Source: MGIIa-L3 sp038125145 (GTDB lineage Archaea > Thermoplasmatota > Poseidoniia > Poseidoniales > Poseidoniaceae). From it: a DNA stretch of 64,000 nucleotides. Numbering within the stretch: position 1 is the stretch's first letter; each line of letters begins with the position of its first letter. The notes below the pieces were generated by a model. The model was not told where the DNA came from. It did not search any database and saw only the letters and a program-made list of their open reading frames with translations. Positions 41,029 to 52,000 of the stretch are shown piece by piece. The stretch is from contig JAYPDK010000001.1 of NCBI GenBank assembly GCA_038125145.1, positions 6,488 through 70,487 on the forward strand, in the 5' to 3' direction. The translations under genes were made by a program, and so were the position numbers.

Positions 41029-42269
41029 GCCGCGATGGCGGCTTCGACTTCCTCGTCCTCCATCAATCGACGTTGCGATTTCGCGACCTCAAAGAGGTGG
41101 GCGACGAGGCCGTCTTCGGCCTCCATGCCTCGCTGCTCAAGCCAGTGGATGATGTTCGAACGTCCAGCCATGTGACCAATCCGAATGCGTTGTTCAAGTC
41201 CGAAATCGGCTGCTGGAACACCGCTATAGACACGGTCAGCAAGCCACTGGTCGCCCTTGCGCATGGCTTTGATGACGGCCGAGGCGTGCACGCCAGTACC
41301 CGTCTCGAAGGCATCGTTGCCAAACACGGGGTAGTTCCGAGGCAGCGGCACACCTGTGTAGGCATGCGCCTTCGCCATGTAGTCGCCAAGCAGGGTCAAG
41401 TCGTTGTCAATCGCGCCCATCAACTTGAGGTTGACCAAGGTCTGGTCCAACGGAGCGTTGCCGGAGCGTTCTCCAAGACCAAGGGCAGTACCGTGGATCA
41501 CGTCCGCTCCCGCGAAGACGGCGGCCAGGTTGTTGGCCACACCGAGGCCTCGGTCCTGATGACCGTGCCAGTTCACCTCGACCTCGGAACGCTTCAACCC
41601 AGCATCCTTGATCACGTGCTCGTCGATGAAGCCGAGCAAGTTTCGAACGCCTTCTGGCGTGACGTGACCGCACGTATCGCAAACGCAGATGCGTCGGACA
41701 CCCAAGTCCAGAGCGCGCTGGTAGACCGCAACGATGTCCTCAGGTTTCGACCTCGTGGTGTCTTCGGTCACGAACATGACGGGGATGTCCTGTTCAACGG
41801 CGTAGCCCACCGCACCCTCCATCGTTTGCATCACGCGTTCCATGCTCCAATCCTCCGCGTAGAGACGGATGGGGCTTGTACCGAGGAAGGCCGAGGCCTG
41901 AATCTCCATGTCGTGCTTCGCTTGAAGGTCGACGAGCGGCTCAATGTCGCTGACAACGGTCCTCACCGCACACCCCGGCCGGATTGCGTAGTCGTGCTCC
42001 TTGATGTGCGTCAGCATCGCATCGATGTGCTCGATGTGGAACGGCCCGGCCCCTGGAAGACCAAGATCCACTTTCTGAAGTCCAAGCCGCTCCATGTAAT
42101 CGAGCAATTCTTTCTTTTGATCGATGGTGGGGTTGAGGGCACTTGGACTCTGCAGGCCATCACGCAGGGTCTCGTCGTCGAACCAAATGCCGTGGGGATG
42201 ACGAGCAGGGTCCCTGTGAAAGGTTTCACCGGCGACGTTCCAGTCGTGGATAAGGGCCCGCTCTTCCAT
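41016..42269 (-). CDS. LeuA-like 2-isopropylmalate/homocitrate synthase family protein
   Basis: The 417-residue enzyme has the DRE-TIM signature (FDDETLRDGLQSPS), the metal motif NWHGHQDRGLGVANN and the loop LGLGERSGNAPLDQ. These condense acetyl-CoA with a 2-oxo acid. The C-terminal regulatory dimer domain of LeuA is absent, so feedback control by leucine is unlikely. Possible products are 2-isopropylmalate, homocitrate, citramalate or citrate, and sequence alone does not decide. The ATG at 42269 has a weak ribosome-binding sequence. It lies just downstream of gyrA on the same strand. Confidence 0.82.
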   Translation of the reverse strand: MEERALIHDWNVAGETFHRDPARHPHGIWFDDETLRDGLQSPSALNPTIDQKKELLDYMERLGLQKVDLGLPGAGPFHIEHIDAMLTHIKEHDYAIRPGCAVRTVVSDIEPLVDLQAKHDMEIQASAFLGTSPIRLYAEDWSMERVMQTMEGAVGYAVEQDIPVMFVTEDTTRSKPEDIVAVYQRALDLGVRRICVCDTCGHVTPEGVRNLLGFIDEHVIKDAGLKRSEVEVNWHGHQDRGLGVANNLAAVFAGADVIHGTALGLGERSGNAPLDQTLVNLKLMGAIDNDLTLLGDYMAKAHAYTGVPLPRNYPVFGNDAFETGTGVHASAVIKAMRKGDQWLADRVYSGVPAADFGLEQRIRIGHMAGRSNIIHWLEQRGMEAEDGLVAHLFEVAKSQRRLMEDEEVEAAIAAYAA

Positions 42270-42362
42270 GTGCTCACCGCCTGCCGACGAACCGCGGCGA
42301 GGTATTTTGTCCACCGTGTCGAGACCTAAGAAGCCGTCGCAGGCGCCTGCGGCTTCTGCTCC

Positions 42363-45101
42363 TCACTCTTCTTCGTCGACTGGATCGACAAGATGAGCAG
42401 GAAGGCGCGCCGCGAAAATGACCCGGTCGAGGAAACCGGTTTTTTCCGCATTCCGCAGTTCGATGAGCCTTGTCCCCTTCGTGCTCCGTGATTTCGTATC
42501 CTTCGTCTGCCGTGCAGGGAGACGCAGCATCATGCCTTTCTCGGTCAGCAGGAACAATTGGTCGTCAAGGTCGGGGACCTGACGCACCGCCACGATGGCA
42601 TCCCCCTCGTCGATGGACATCGTGCGAACGCCCTTCGTCCCTCGCCCGGCCAACCGGTAGCCGTCACGCTCGACCACAGGTTGTCCATCGTCCCCGAGGA
42701 TGGCGACGCCTGTCGCTTCGTCGACCAGTTCGTCCATCGTACCGGAACCAAGGCGGCTTCGCTTGGCCATGCCGTTGCGTGTGATCGTGAGGAGGCTCGT
42801 TTCAGGGTCTTTGCTAACCACGAGGCCCACCACGTGATCGTCGCCGTCGAGTTGAATGCCGCGAACACCTTGGCTGATGCGCCCTTGAATGCGCATCATG
42901 TCCGAAGAAACGGTGTCGCCGGTGTCCTTGTCGATCCTGCTCTTCACAGCGGCTGGATGGAACCGAACGGCCATCCCTTGAGCCGTGACCAAGACCACGT
43001 GCTGGTCGAGGTCCGTTTTGGTTCGGACGGCCACCAAGGTGTCCGTCTCCGTGGCGAATTTGAGAGCCAGTTTCCCGTTCCGGTTGATGCGAACATATTC
43101 CTTCAATTGGCTGCGCTTTGCATGACCTTCCCGTGTTGCGAAGATGAGTTCGTCTTCGCCTGGGTCGTCGGTGCGTTCTTTTGAAATCGGCAGGATGGCG
43201 ATGATCGACTCATCGTCCTGCATGCGCTCCAGCAGGTTCCGGATGTGGGTCCCGCGGGCATGACGTGAACCCCGAGGGGTTTCCCATGCTTTGAGTCCGT
43301 ACACGCGACCTGTGTTGGTGAAGATGAGCAAGCGGTCCTTGCTGAAGCACGTCACGACCATCTGAGGGGTGTCTTCGTCCTTGGTCGCGACACCCTTCAG
43401 CCCCTTCCCGCCACGGTTTTGCAGCTTGAACGACTCCACAGGGAGGTGCCGGATGTAATCGTCTTCCGACAGCGTGATGACGATGGCCTGCTCTTCGATG
43501 AGGTCCTCTCGGTCCATCGACAGCGGTGCCGGGTCGATGTCCGTTCGCCGGTCATCGCCGTGGCGCTCGACCACCTCGTCCAGCTCGGTGAGCAGGATGT
43601 TCAAGCGACGCTCCCTGCGCGCCAAGACGTCTTCCAGATCCGCAATCGTTGCCTGCACTTCTGCGTGCTCGGCCTCAATTTTGCTCACGTCCAACTGGCT
43701 CAACTGGTAGAGACGGCGCTCTGCGATGGACTTCGCCTGCACGTCGGAGAAGCTGAACGGAGCAATGCCTGCAATGGTGGCCTCGCCGCGAAGCACCTCT
43801 TCGAAGTGTTCACGGCTGGCGCTCGCTCGGCCCGCGGCAATCACGTCGTCGATCCGCTGTTGTGCGAGCACCAAGCCGTCAAGGATGTGCGCCCGTGCAC
43901 GAGCCTTCTCGAGTTCGTGTTCCGTTCGTCGTTCGATCACGCGCTCGCGGTGGCTGACGTGCACATCGAGCATACGAGGCAGGGTCATGAGAACGGGTCG
44001 ACCGTCAACGATGGCCATCATGTTCGAACTGTACGATTCTTGCAAACGGCTCGAGGCGTACAGTTGGTTGAGGACCGCGTGCGGGTCTGCATTGGACTTG
44101 ACCTCAATCACCACGCGAATGCCTTCTTTTGAGGACTCGTCGCGGATGTCTCGAATGCCGTCGACGACGTCACGGGACACAAGGTCGGCGATTTGCTCGA
44201 GCATCGCGGCTTTCTTGACTTGATACGGGATGGCGTGCACGACGATGCGGGAGCCACGACCGTCGTCCTCCACCTCGCAGTCTGCACGGACGTGGAAGCG
44301 ACCCTTGCCCGTCCGGTACATGTCCTCAATGCCATCGATGCCGAAAATCCGGGCCCCCGTTGGGAAATCTGGCCCCTTGATTCGCTCCATGTATTCAGGA
44401 ATGCCAATCAGCGGGCGACCGTCGGCATCAACGTCGCCCGCAAGCACGCGTTCAACGTAGAGGTGGATGGCCGAAGCCACCTCGGTCAGGTTGTGCGGTG
44501 GAATGCGCGTGGCCATGCCGACGGCAATTCCGTCCGAACCGTTCAGCAGCAGGTTGGGAAGCCGAGAGGGCAGCACGCTGGGTTCCTGCTCGCTGTCGTC
44601 AAAGTTGGGCTGGAAATCCACCGTGTCCTTTCGGATGTCCTCCAGCATGTGGGAGGCCATGCGGTCCAGACGGCTCTCGGTGTACCGCATGGCGGCAGGC
44701 GGGTCACCGTCAATGCTGCCGAAGTTGCCTTGCCCGTCCACGAGAGGGTACCTGAGGGAGAATTCCTGGGCCATGCGCACCATGGTTTCGTAGATCGAAG
44801 AATCGCCGTGGGGGTGGTATTTCCCCATGACCTCACCGACGGACCGCGCCGACTTCGAGTACTTGCGTTCGTGGGTGTAGCCTCCCTCGAACATCCCGTA
44901 CAGCACGCGCCGATGCACCGGCTTGAGGCCGTCACGCGCGTCGGGGAGCGCTCGACCGATGATGACGGACATGGCGTAATTGATGTACGACGTCCTCATC
45001 TCATCGTTCAGGCTTCGGTTCAACACGTGACCGATCGAGGTTGACGGTTCGTCGCCGTTCTCGGCAGCGTCGTTGTCGGTCGGCTCTTGCTCAGATGTCA
45101 A
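42363..45101 (-). CDS. gyrA: DNA gyrase subunit A
   Basis: The 912-residue subunit breaks and rejoins DNA. The catalytic tyrosine is in AAMRYTESRL. The helix around HPHGDSSIYETMV matches the quinolone-resistance region, with Ser at the position of E. coli Ser83 and Glu in place of Asp87. The C-terminal wrapping domain has a GyrA-box-like QNRGGKG, supporting true negative supercoiling. It is long, with an acidic C-terminus. The start is TTG at 45101, overlapping the gyrB stop by 11 bases, and no ATG or GTG fits earlier. Gyrase in archaea came from bacteria. Confidence 0.96.
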   Translation of the reverse strand: MTSEQEPTDNDAAENGDEPSTSIGHVLNRSLNDEMRTSYINYAMSVIIGRALPDARDGLKPVHRRVLYGMFEGGYTHERKYSKSARSVGEVMGKYHPHGDSSIYETMVRMAQEFSLRYPLVDGQGNFGSIDGDPPAAMRYTESRLDRMASHMLEDIRKDTVDFQPNFDDSEQEPSVLPSRLPNLLLNGSDGIAVGMATRIPPHNLTEVASAIHLYVERVLAGDVDADGRPLIGIPEYMERIKGPDFPTGARIFGIDGIEDMYRTGKGRFHVRADCEVEDDGRGSRIVVHAIPYQVKKAAMLEQIADLVSRDVVDGIRDIRDESSKEGIRVVIEVKSNADPHAVLNQLYASSRLQESYSSNMMAIVDGRPVLMTLPRMLDVHVSHRERVIERRTEHELEKARARAHILDGLVLAQQRIDDVIAAGRASASREHFEEVLRGEATIAGIAPFSFSDVQAKSIAERRLYQLSQLDVSKIEAEHAEVQATIADLEDVLARRERRLNILLTELDEVVERHGDDRRTDIDPAPLSMDREDLIEEQAIVITLSEDDYIRHLPVESFKLQNRGGKGLKGVATKDEDTPQMVVTCFSKDRLLIFTNTGRVYGLKAWETPRGSRHARGTHIRNLLERMQDDESIIAILPISKERTDDPGEDELIFATREGHAKRSQLKEYVRINRNGKLALKFATETDTLVAVRTKTDLDQHVVLVTAQGMAVRFHPAAVKSRIDKDTGDTVSSDMMRIQGRISQGVRGIQLDGDDHVVGLVVSKDPETSLLTITRNGMAKRSRLGSGTMDELVDEATGVAILGDDGQPVVERDGYRLAGRGTKGVRTMSIDEGDAIVAVRQVPDLDDQLFLLTEKGMMLRLPARQTKDTKSRSTKGTRLIELRNAEKTGFLDRVIFAARLPAHLVDPVDEEE

Positions 45102-47040
45102 GGTTCGTCACCTCCTTCGCGTGGGCTTCGATGAACGTTCGGCGGTCCACCACGTCTTCGCCCATGAGGATTTCAAAGAGGCGATCGGCCGCCTCTGCAT
45201 CAGCCACCGTGACCTTCAGCATCGTGCGCGTTTGGGGGTCCATCGTGGTCTCCCACAACTGCTCAGGGTTCATCTCACCGAGACCCTTGTAGCGCTGCAC
45301 GGCGACCTTGGTGGTCGAGGAACCACGCAGTTCCTCGATGAACACATCGCGTTCCTCATCGCTGAAGGCGTACCTGTTTTGCTTGCCTTTCGAGACCTGA
45401 TACAACGGCGGCTGGGCGATGTACACGTAGCCGCCACGGATGGCGGGTTGCATGAATCGCCACAGGAACGTGAGCAGGAGCGTACGGATGTGCGCCCCGT
45501 CGACGTCTGCGTCGGTCATGATGATGATGCGATGGTACCGGAGTTTGGCAGGGTCAAACGCTCCTTCCTGCTCGGCGTCGTTGCCGACACCAGCGCCGAG
45601 GGCGCGCACCATGGTCTGAATTTCGTTGTTCTGGAACACCTTTGCCAAGTTTCGGGTCTGCCGTTCCACGTTCAGGATCTTGCCACGAAGCGGCAAGATG
45701 GCCTGCACCCGTCGGTCGCGTCCCGTCTTCGCAGAACCACCTGCAGAATCGCCCTCCACCAAGTAAATCTCGCATTCTGTCGGGTCCCTTGATTGGCAAT
45801 CGGCGAGTTTCCCGGGCAGACCTCCACCTTCGAGAACGCCTTTCCGACGGGTCATATCCCGGGCCTTCTTCGCAGCCTCGCGCGCCCGTGAAGCGAGCAC
45901 GGCCTTCTCGACGATGCCTTTTGCGACCGAGGGATTTTCCTCGAAATATTCGTTGAGTTTCTCATAGACAATGGTCTCAACGATGCTTGTGACTTCGCTG
46001 CTGACCAATTTGTCCTTGGTTTGGGATGAAAAAGAAGGGTCGGGGTGCTTGACGGAAACGATGGCGGACAGGCCTTCACGTACGTCTTCACCGGACAGGC
46101 TGCTGAGGTTTTTCAGCAAGTTTCGTGATTTGGCGTAGGTGTTGACGGATTTCGTCAACGCAGACCGGAGGCCGGTCATGTGGGTTCCGCCATCGCGGTT
46201 GCGAATGATGTTCGTGTAGCATTGAATTTGCTCACTGAACGCATCGGACCATTGCATGGCGAGGTCGAGGCTGACTTCTCCCAACTCGATGTCACGCTCA
46301 CCGGTGATGTGGATGATTTCCTCGTGAAGCGGTTGCCTGCGTTCGTTCAATCGACCAACGAATTCACGGATGCCGCCTTCGTAGTGATGATCCACCACGC
46401 GCTTCTCTTCGCCCCGCTCGTCGATGAGTTGGATGTGCAGGCCAGCGTTGAGGAACGCTGTTTCGCGGAAGCGGGTGTCAAGAATATCCACATCAAATTC
46501 CACAATGTCGGTGAAGATGGTCAAATCAGGACGGAAGCGGATGATGGTCCCGGTGACGTCGGACGAACCAATCACGGAAAGTTCGCTGGCAGGCTCACCT
46601 CGCTCGTAGCGCTGATGGTGGACCTGCCCGCCACGGTGGATGGTCATCTCCAGCCATGCGGAGACGGCGTTGACCGCTGAGACGCCGACGCCGTGCAGAC
46701 CTCCGGACACCTTGTACGAACTGTTGTCGAACTTCCCGCCAGCGTGCAGTTTCGTCATGATCACTTGGGCTGCGGACACGCCGTAATCCTCGTGGAGGTC
46801 GACAGGAATGCCACGGCCATAGTCGCGCACCGAGATGCTTCCGTCCTTGTGCATGGTCACATCGATGCGGTCGTTCCGGTTCGCGAGGTGTTCATCGACG
46901 GCGTTGTCGACGACTTCCCACACGCAGTGATGCAACGCCGTACCGTCATGGGGGTCGCCGAGGTACATCCCAGGACGCATTCGGACGGCTTCAAGCCCTT
47001 CCAAGACCTGAATGCTGCTCGCGGTGTACTCTTCGCTCAT
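45091..47040 (-). CDS. gyrB: DNA gyrase subunit B
   Basis: The 649-residue ATPase subunit shows the GHKL ATP site (VVDNAVDEHL, DYGRGIPVDLHEDYG, GGLHGVGVSAVNA), the transducer domain, and the TOPRIM motifs EGDSAGGSAK and MTDADVDGAHIRTLL. A C-terminal VQRYKGLGEMNPEQLWETTM completes the family core. The length is that of short-form GyrB, without the E. coli-type insertion. It is first in the gyrB-gyrA pair. A TATA-like element at about 47147-47155 would leave a leader of about 85 bases. Confidence 0.96.
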   Translation of the reverse strand: MSEEYTASSIQVLEGLEAVRMRPGMYLGDPHDGTALHHCVWEVVDNAVDEHLANRNDRIDVTMHKDGSISVRDYGRGIPVDLHEDYGVSAAQVIMTKLHAGGKFDNSSYKVSGGLHGVGVSAVNAVSAWLEMTIHRGGQVHHQRYERGEPASELSVIGSSDVTGTIIRFRPDLTIFTDIVEFDVDILDTRFRETAFLNAGLHIQLIDERGEEKRVVDHHYEGGIREFVGRLNERRQPLHEEIIHITGERDIELGEVSLDLAMQWSDAFSEQIQCYTNIIRNRDGGTHMTGLRSALTKSVNTYAKSRNLLKNLSSLSGEDVREGLSAIVSVKHPDPSFSSQTKDKLVSSEVTSIVETIVYEKLNEYFEENPSVAKGIVEKAVLASRAREAAKKARDMTRRKGVLEGGGLPGKLADCQSRDPTECEIYLVEGDSAGGSAKTGRDRRVQAILPLRGKILNVERQTRNLAKVFQNNEIQTMVRALGAGVGNDAEQEGAFDPAKLRYHRIIIMTDADVDGAHIRTLLLTFLWRFMQPAIRGGYVYIAQPPLYQVSKGKQNRYAFSDEERDVFIEELRGSSTTKVAVQRYKGLGEMNPEQLWETTMDPQTRTMLKVTVADAEAADRLFEILMGEDVVDRRTFIEAHAKEVTNLDI

Positions 47041-47263
47041 CCGCTCAACTCCGATGGGCCCTCGTGCGTTCCGTGCCCCGTTCGCGGCCCCTTGGCAAAG
47101 GGCGTCTCACAGAGGGTTTCCTACCCTTTTCATTCAACGACGGCAGTCCTTAAACCCCCCCCTTTTTGAACGTCAAAAAACGCTCACGTCGCCCCAGAAC
47201 TGAAGATGGATGGAATCAATTTCTGTCCGAGAGCGTTAAAGGCAGGCCCAAGGTCCACGCGCC
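47041..47263. other. 223-base divergent intergenic region gyrB/aroD
   Basis: This is the longest gene-free stretch in the window. It holds a TATA-like GTTTAAGG on the minus strand near 47147-47154 for gyrB, a C/T-rich run at about 47155-47166, and TTAAAG on the plus strand at 47236-47241 for aroD. The long gyrB leader shows no obvious hairpin. No RNA gene was found. Confidence 0.45.
47234..47241 (+). promoter_or_regulatory. TATA-like element for aroD
   Basis: The sequence is CGTTAAAG, centred about 26 bases before the ATG at 47264, so the transcript is probably leaderless. Confidence 0.5.
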
Positions 47264-48061
47264 ATGGCCGACCTGAGGGTGTGCGTGTCCCTCGAGAGCA
47301 CCACCGTTGACGACATGGTGGACGAAGCCGCCCGTGCCAACCTTTCAGGCGCCGACCTTGTTGAAGTTCGGTTCGATCGCCTCTGGCTCGAGAAGCCCGC
47401 CCCAGACATCGTTGAGGACGAAAACGGCCGCACGCGTGAAGTCATGTCGTTGGAGACCACGTGGGCCATCAACGACCTCGAATCCGTTGGCATCGATGCT
47501 GCGATTGACCGTCTGTTCGAGGGCATCCCCACCGACATCATGTTCACCGTGCGCGCGCCCGACCAAGGCGGGTTTTTCCCCGGCACCGAAGAGCAACGCC
47601 TCGCGATTTTGGACACCGTGGTGGGCCGTGGCGGCATCGCCTGGGTCGACCTCGAGGACGCGATCGACGATGACCGTCGTGCTTCGCTCGCGGATGCGGC
47701 ACAGAAGGCAGGAATCAAGATCGTTGTCAGCAACCACAGCTCGAGCACGCCCGCCGCTGCGGAGATTCAGGCATGGGTCGAGGCAAGCAAGGACAAGGGC
47801 GACCTCGTCAAGTTCTGCGGCGTCATTTCCAACCCCTCCGACGCTTTGCAGTTGGTCGAGGCCTCCCTTTCCCTCAAAGACGGAAGCGTCCCCTTTGCCA
47901 TCATGGGCCTCGGTTCTGGCGGAGACTGGACCCGCCTGCACGCGCCCGTGATGGGCCAAAGCATGGTCTACGCGACCATGCGCACCGAATACGCGCTCAA
48001 GGACGAAGGCCGAATCAACGTTCGCGATGTTCGCGATGCGTGGCAGCTCCTCGAGTACTGA
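47264..48061 (+). CDS. aroD: 3-dehydroquinate dehydratase, type I
   Basis: The 265-residue shikimate-pathway enzyme forms a Schiff base through lysine, seen in DLVKFCGVI. The assisting histidine is in VVSNHSSS, and the N-terminal strand ADLVEVRFDRL binds substrate. The last segment, GLGSGGDWTRLHAPVMGQSM, resembles the family's conserved G-x-x-G-x-x-S-R ending, with threonine in place of serine. Length is normal. It is transcribed away from gyrB. AroA of the same pathway lies at 16067-17356. Confidence 0.92.
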   Translation: MADLRVCVSLESTTVDDMVDEAARANLSGADLVEVRFDRLWLEKPAPDIVEDENGRTREVMSLETTWAINDLESVGIDAAIDRLFEGIPTDIMFTVRAPDQGGFFPGTEEQRLAILDTVVGRGGIAWVDLEDAIDDDRRASLADAAQKAGIKIVVSNHSSSTPAAAEIQAWVEASKDKGDLVKFCGVISNPSDALQLVEASLSLKDGSVPFAIMGLGSGGDWTRLHAPVMGQSMVYATMRTEYALKDEGRINVRDVRDAWQLLEY

Positions 48062-48065
48062 GTCC

Positions 48066-49073
48066 TCATTGGCCGTCGAGCCCGAGGTTCGCGTACCGGT
48101 GCTGCACGACCACAGGAACGGCGATCAATGCCCCAAGGACGGCCATCATCACAAGCGCCACCGTGGCGGAGGGCATGATGAACGAACGTGGCGTGGCCGC
48201 CACGGCGACATCCGCGTACACAATCGCTTCGGGCGCCTCCATGTCCGCCCCATGCCCGTTGTCCCAGGTGTCGATGACGAGGTGGAAGGAATCCCACGAT
48301 TCACCCTCAACGAACGAGGTACGAACTTCAGGCCGGTCCAACGACAGGCTGAAACTAACGCCGTCCACGCCTTCGTACGCGTGGACGTCACGGTAGGTCG
48401 TCCAACCGAGCGGATCGTATCGTCGCAACTCAGGAGCACGCTCCGAGAGCAATTCGCCTACGCCGGAGTCCCACCACCACCCGCCGCCATGGGCGTTCTG
48501 GTAGGAGGTGCGGTACCTGTCAAATTCGGCGTCCGTGAGCAGGTACACATCGGCGTTCACGGGGACGATCTGACCCTCGGCATCGACCCCCGTCAACGAC
48601 ACACAGAAGGTGGTTCGATGCTCTGCAGAGAGGTTGAGCCTCAGCACGCCAGCGCTGTCGTTGCCCACCCCCATCAGCGTGGTCAGCGATGTGGTGAGCG
48701 GCGAGATTCGGTTGCCCTGCCCCCAGGCTGTCATCCAATCCTCTTCCGGGTGAAGGGACGGGTCAAGCCCCACGCCAGCATCCTTCGAATCGCTTGACAC
48801 AGCGACGTCTTCGTCAAACCACACCTCGTTGTATGGGGAGTAATACCCCGTCATCGCCGGGGTGAGCGCCAGCCTCTCCACGGTTGCGTTCCACCGAGGC
48901 TCAGCAAGGTCACTCCCGCATGCTTCGACGCCGACCGCCGCGACGCTGCTGGGAACGACGACCATCGCGACCACGAAGGGAGAGAGCAGCAACCACATGC
49001 CGAGGGCCCCACGGATGCGACGCTTCGACCCCATGGGCGTCGATGTGCAGGCGAGGCCTTTGGACATGACCAT
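48066..49073 (-). CDS. secreted membrane-anchored protein, unknown function
   Basis: The 335-residue protein has an N-terminal signal anchor (about residues 24-46, LGMWLLLSPFVVAMVVVPSS) and a C-terminal membrane span (about 300-320) with a short tail, placing about 250 residues outside. The exterior is rich in tryptophan, tyrosine and glycine (AHGGGWWWDSG) and has two cysteines that could pair. The start ATG shares a base with the stop of the large peptidase gene upstream (TGATG), so the two are co-translated. It may be a partner of that peptidase, but no motif supports a specific role. Confidence 0.65.
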   Translation of the reverse strand: MVMSKGLACTSTPMGSKRRIRGALGMWLLLSPFVVAMVVVPSSVAAVGVEACGSDLAEPRWNATVERLALTPAMTGYYSPYNEVWFDEDVAVSSDSKDAGVGLDPSLHPEEDWMTAWGQGNRISPLTTSLTTLMGVGNDSAGVLRLNLSAEHRTTFCVSLTGVDAEGQIVPVNADVYLLTDAEFDRYRTSYQNAHGGGWWWDSGVGELLSERAPELRRYDPLGWTTYRDVHAYEGVDGVSFSLSLDRPEVRTSFVEGESWDSFHLVIDTWDNGHGADMEAPEAIVYADVAVAATPRSFIMPSATVALVMMAVLGALIAVPVVVQHRYANLGLDGQ

Positions 49074-52000
49074 CAACGTCGCCTGAGGGGCCGGATGTAC
49101 CCGCTGGCCTCGTCCCGTCGTTCCTCTTTGCGCAAGATTCGAGGCGCGGGCGGGGCTTTGTGATCGTCGATGCCCATCATCCCGTTGACCTCCACGCGCT
49201 CCACGTCGGCGTACGCCTCAGCGCCCTTGGTCGCCTCCTCTTCGTCCTCCGTCGGCGTCCTCATGACGAACCAACCGAGGATCAAGGCCGTCATGACCAA
49301 CGCGAGGAACACCGCTGCGTCTGCCCCGAGGGAGCGGAACCAGGCTGCCCAGTCCTCGCGGGAGAAATCAGAGAGGGAGGGAGGCAGCGTTGCCTCTGGT
49401 GCGACCTCAACATCGACATCTCGGCTGTCGCACTGGCCCGTTTTGTCGCACGCCACGATTCGAACCGTGTAGCGGCCGGGCGATTCCCAGAGGCCGAAGG
49501 TGCGGAACGAATCCTCCGACAAGGGATCAACCCAGTCGTTGGTGGGATCGCCGTCGTTGTTCTGGTCGGTGTCAAGGTCAAAATCCCATTTCACGGTCAC
49601 GCCGGACATGATCAGGGTGTCACAATCTTCCATCGAGCCGTCGTTCACGTCGTCGTCCCGGCACAGCGAGCCATCTTCGTCAAATTCTGCCCAGGTGACA
49701 ATCACGTCGAGGTTCTCCCCAACTCCGGCGATGGCGTCGTCAGGCGTGAGGACGAGGTCGATCGTCGGCGCCGCTTCGACATGAACGGTGAAGCGGGCGC
49801 GCGTCACATCGCCGGTCAAGTGGCCGTCACGGACGGTCAGCGTGACCGTGTAGATGCCGGGCTCTGCGTAAGCGTGCCACGGTGATGCGTCGTGCACCAA
49901 AGCGCTTCCATCGCCGAAGTCCCACACGTAATCCACGAGGCCGTTCCAATCCGGCGAGGACGGCTCAAGGGGAACGAGCCGCCCCTCGAAGCGGGCATCA
50001 CCGTCCCTGGTGCCGTCGGAATCGAAGTACAGCAGGGTTCCGGGGATAGCGTACGTGTCACCGTCGTTGCCAAACGTGCGCCGAAGCACCGTCGTTCCGG
50101 CATCGCCGTTGAATGGCGTGGAGACGTCGATGATGCTCCCGTTGAGCCATGCTTCAAGGATGCGAACTTCGATGATGGGCGCGGGATTGATCACGTCGAA
50201 ACTGACCGTCCGTGGTGCGCTTTCGGTGCCGTCTGCGTCGACGACGACCAAGGTGACCCGATGGGTTCCGGGCGTTGTGAAGGAAAACCGAGGCTGAACC
50301 ACCTCTTGGAACGTGCCGTCTGGGAAGGACCAATTGAAGGTCAGGTCGCTGACATCACCGACCAGCCCGTCCGGGTCGCTGCTTGAACGGGCATCGAAGA
50401 TGTAAGGGACATCCGGAAGGATGCTTGTGGAGAGCAGGTCGAGGGAGACCGTCGAGGATGCTTCACGAACGGTGAACGACGCTGTCGGCCGTTGGTTCTC
50501 GACAATCACGGCGAGGACCGCCGTCGAGGCACCACCGTCGTCGTCCACAACGTCGACCTGCACAGTGTAGTTCCCGGCGCGTTCCCAAGCCACGGTCGGT
50601 TGCGAGGTCCCGGCGGAGACGGTGTTGAAATCGGATTCACGGTCGACCGGGCCCGTCCCGAGATGGACGCCGCCCGGGAACGACCAACTCCACGTTGTGA
50701 TGGTCCCGTCAAGGTCTTCGAACACCAGCGGCATCACGGTGGGGGTTTGCGTGACGGTACGAATGGGGCCAGCCTCAATCTGGACGGGCAATCGGTTGTT
50801 CACGACGACGGTCAGGTTGAGCACCCCGGTGTTCACGCCGTCAAACACCGTGAGCATGAGGTCGAAGGTCTCGTTGGACCCGTCGATGTCCGTCCAGGCG
50901 TGGTCCGCGCTATAGAGCCCCAAGCCGCTGTCTTGCGAGCCGTCACCCCAGTCCCATGTGAACTCGAGAAGGGGGGTGGGCACGTTGTCGGTGGTCCTTC
51001 CAGCAGAGAACAAAATGCGTTGATCCACCATCACGCTGATGCTTGCGCCAAGCACCTGATTGTTGATGGCGAGCACAGGCGTGGGCTCGGTATCGTCCAC
51101 CACGGTGATGTTCATCACGTCCGTGGCCGACCATCGCCCTCCAATGTCCCGGACACGCAGGCTAATGTTGTACTCGCCGAGGAGTTCGTACGCACGGACC
51201 GGGGATTTCAGACCGCTCGTTTCGCCGTCCCCGAAGTCCCAAGCGTAGGCCACAGGCGCGTCAAAGTAAGGCAGCGTGTTGTTTTCCAGGGACAAGCCCC
51301 ATGCATCGAAGCCGTCGCCGGCGAAGGCGACGTCGTTCCACGACAGCGTCCTGTTGGAGGAGATGTTGCCATCGGCAACAGGGGCCATGTTTGACAGGTT
51401 GACCACGCCGCTCGTGACCGCATCCACACGGCTACCGAGCACGTCACGCATGGTGAGGTCGAAGCTGTACAACCCGTCCATGTTTGGCGTGAACCAGACA
51501 GAAGAGGTGACGGCCTCCCCACCCCCAGCATCAACCCGCGTGGTGAGGCCGTCCACGACGGCACCCGTACCATCCCGAACGTTCACCTCAACGTCGAGGT
51601 CCTCGAAGAAGGCGTTGGAGAGCACATCAAAGTCCACCTGTACGGTATCGGCAAGGCCATCGCCGTCACGGTCCGAGGTGGTGATGTTACCGGTATCGAT
51701 GGTCGCTGGCGAGGTGATCCGAGCGGCCTCAAGGTCGATGGTCCCGGTTGGATAACTCGGTCCGCAACTGGTGTAATCGCAGTCTGCGGCACTGCTCGCG
51801 AGCCAGACGATCACCCATACCTCGTCGGTGAGGTTCCCGAAGCCGGGCACCAGGCCAGTCGCAACCGAGGACGCGAAATTCAGGTCCGTCACCGTCAACA
51901 GCCCGTCGGAGGCTGCCCTCGTGACCACCACGCCATCAAAATCAGCCCGGTCACCTGTCACACGAAGGGTCAGGGGGGCGGGCGAAGCCGCGCCCGGGGT

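Noticed and set aside
40938..42329. 463-codon plus-strand open frame opposite the LeuA-like gene
   Set aside because: The minus strand encodes a clear DRE-TIM enzyme; the other frame is its shadow.
47150..47175. C/T-rich run as a transcription terminator
   Set aside because: It lies upstream of both flanking genes, where no transcript is expected to end.
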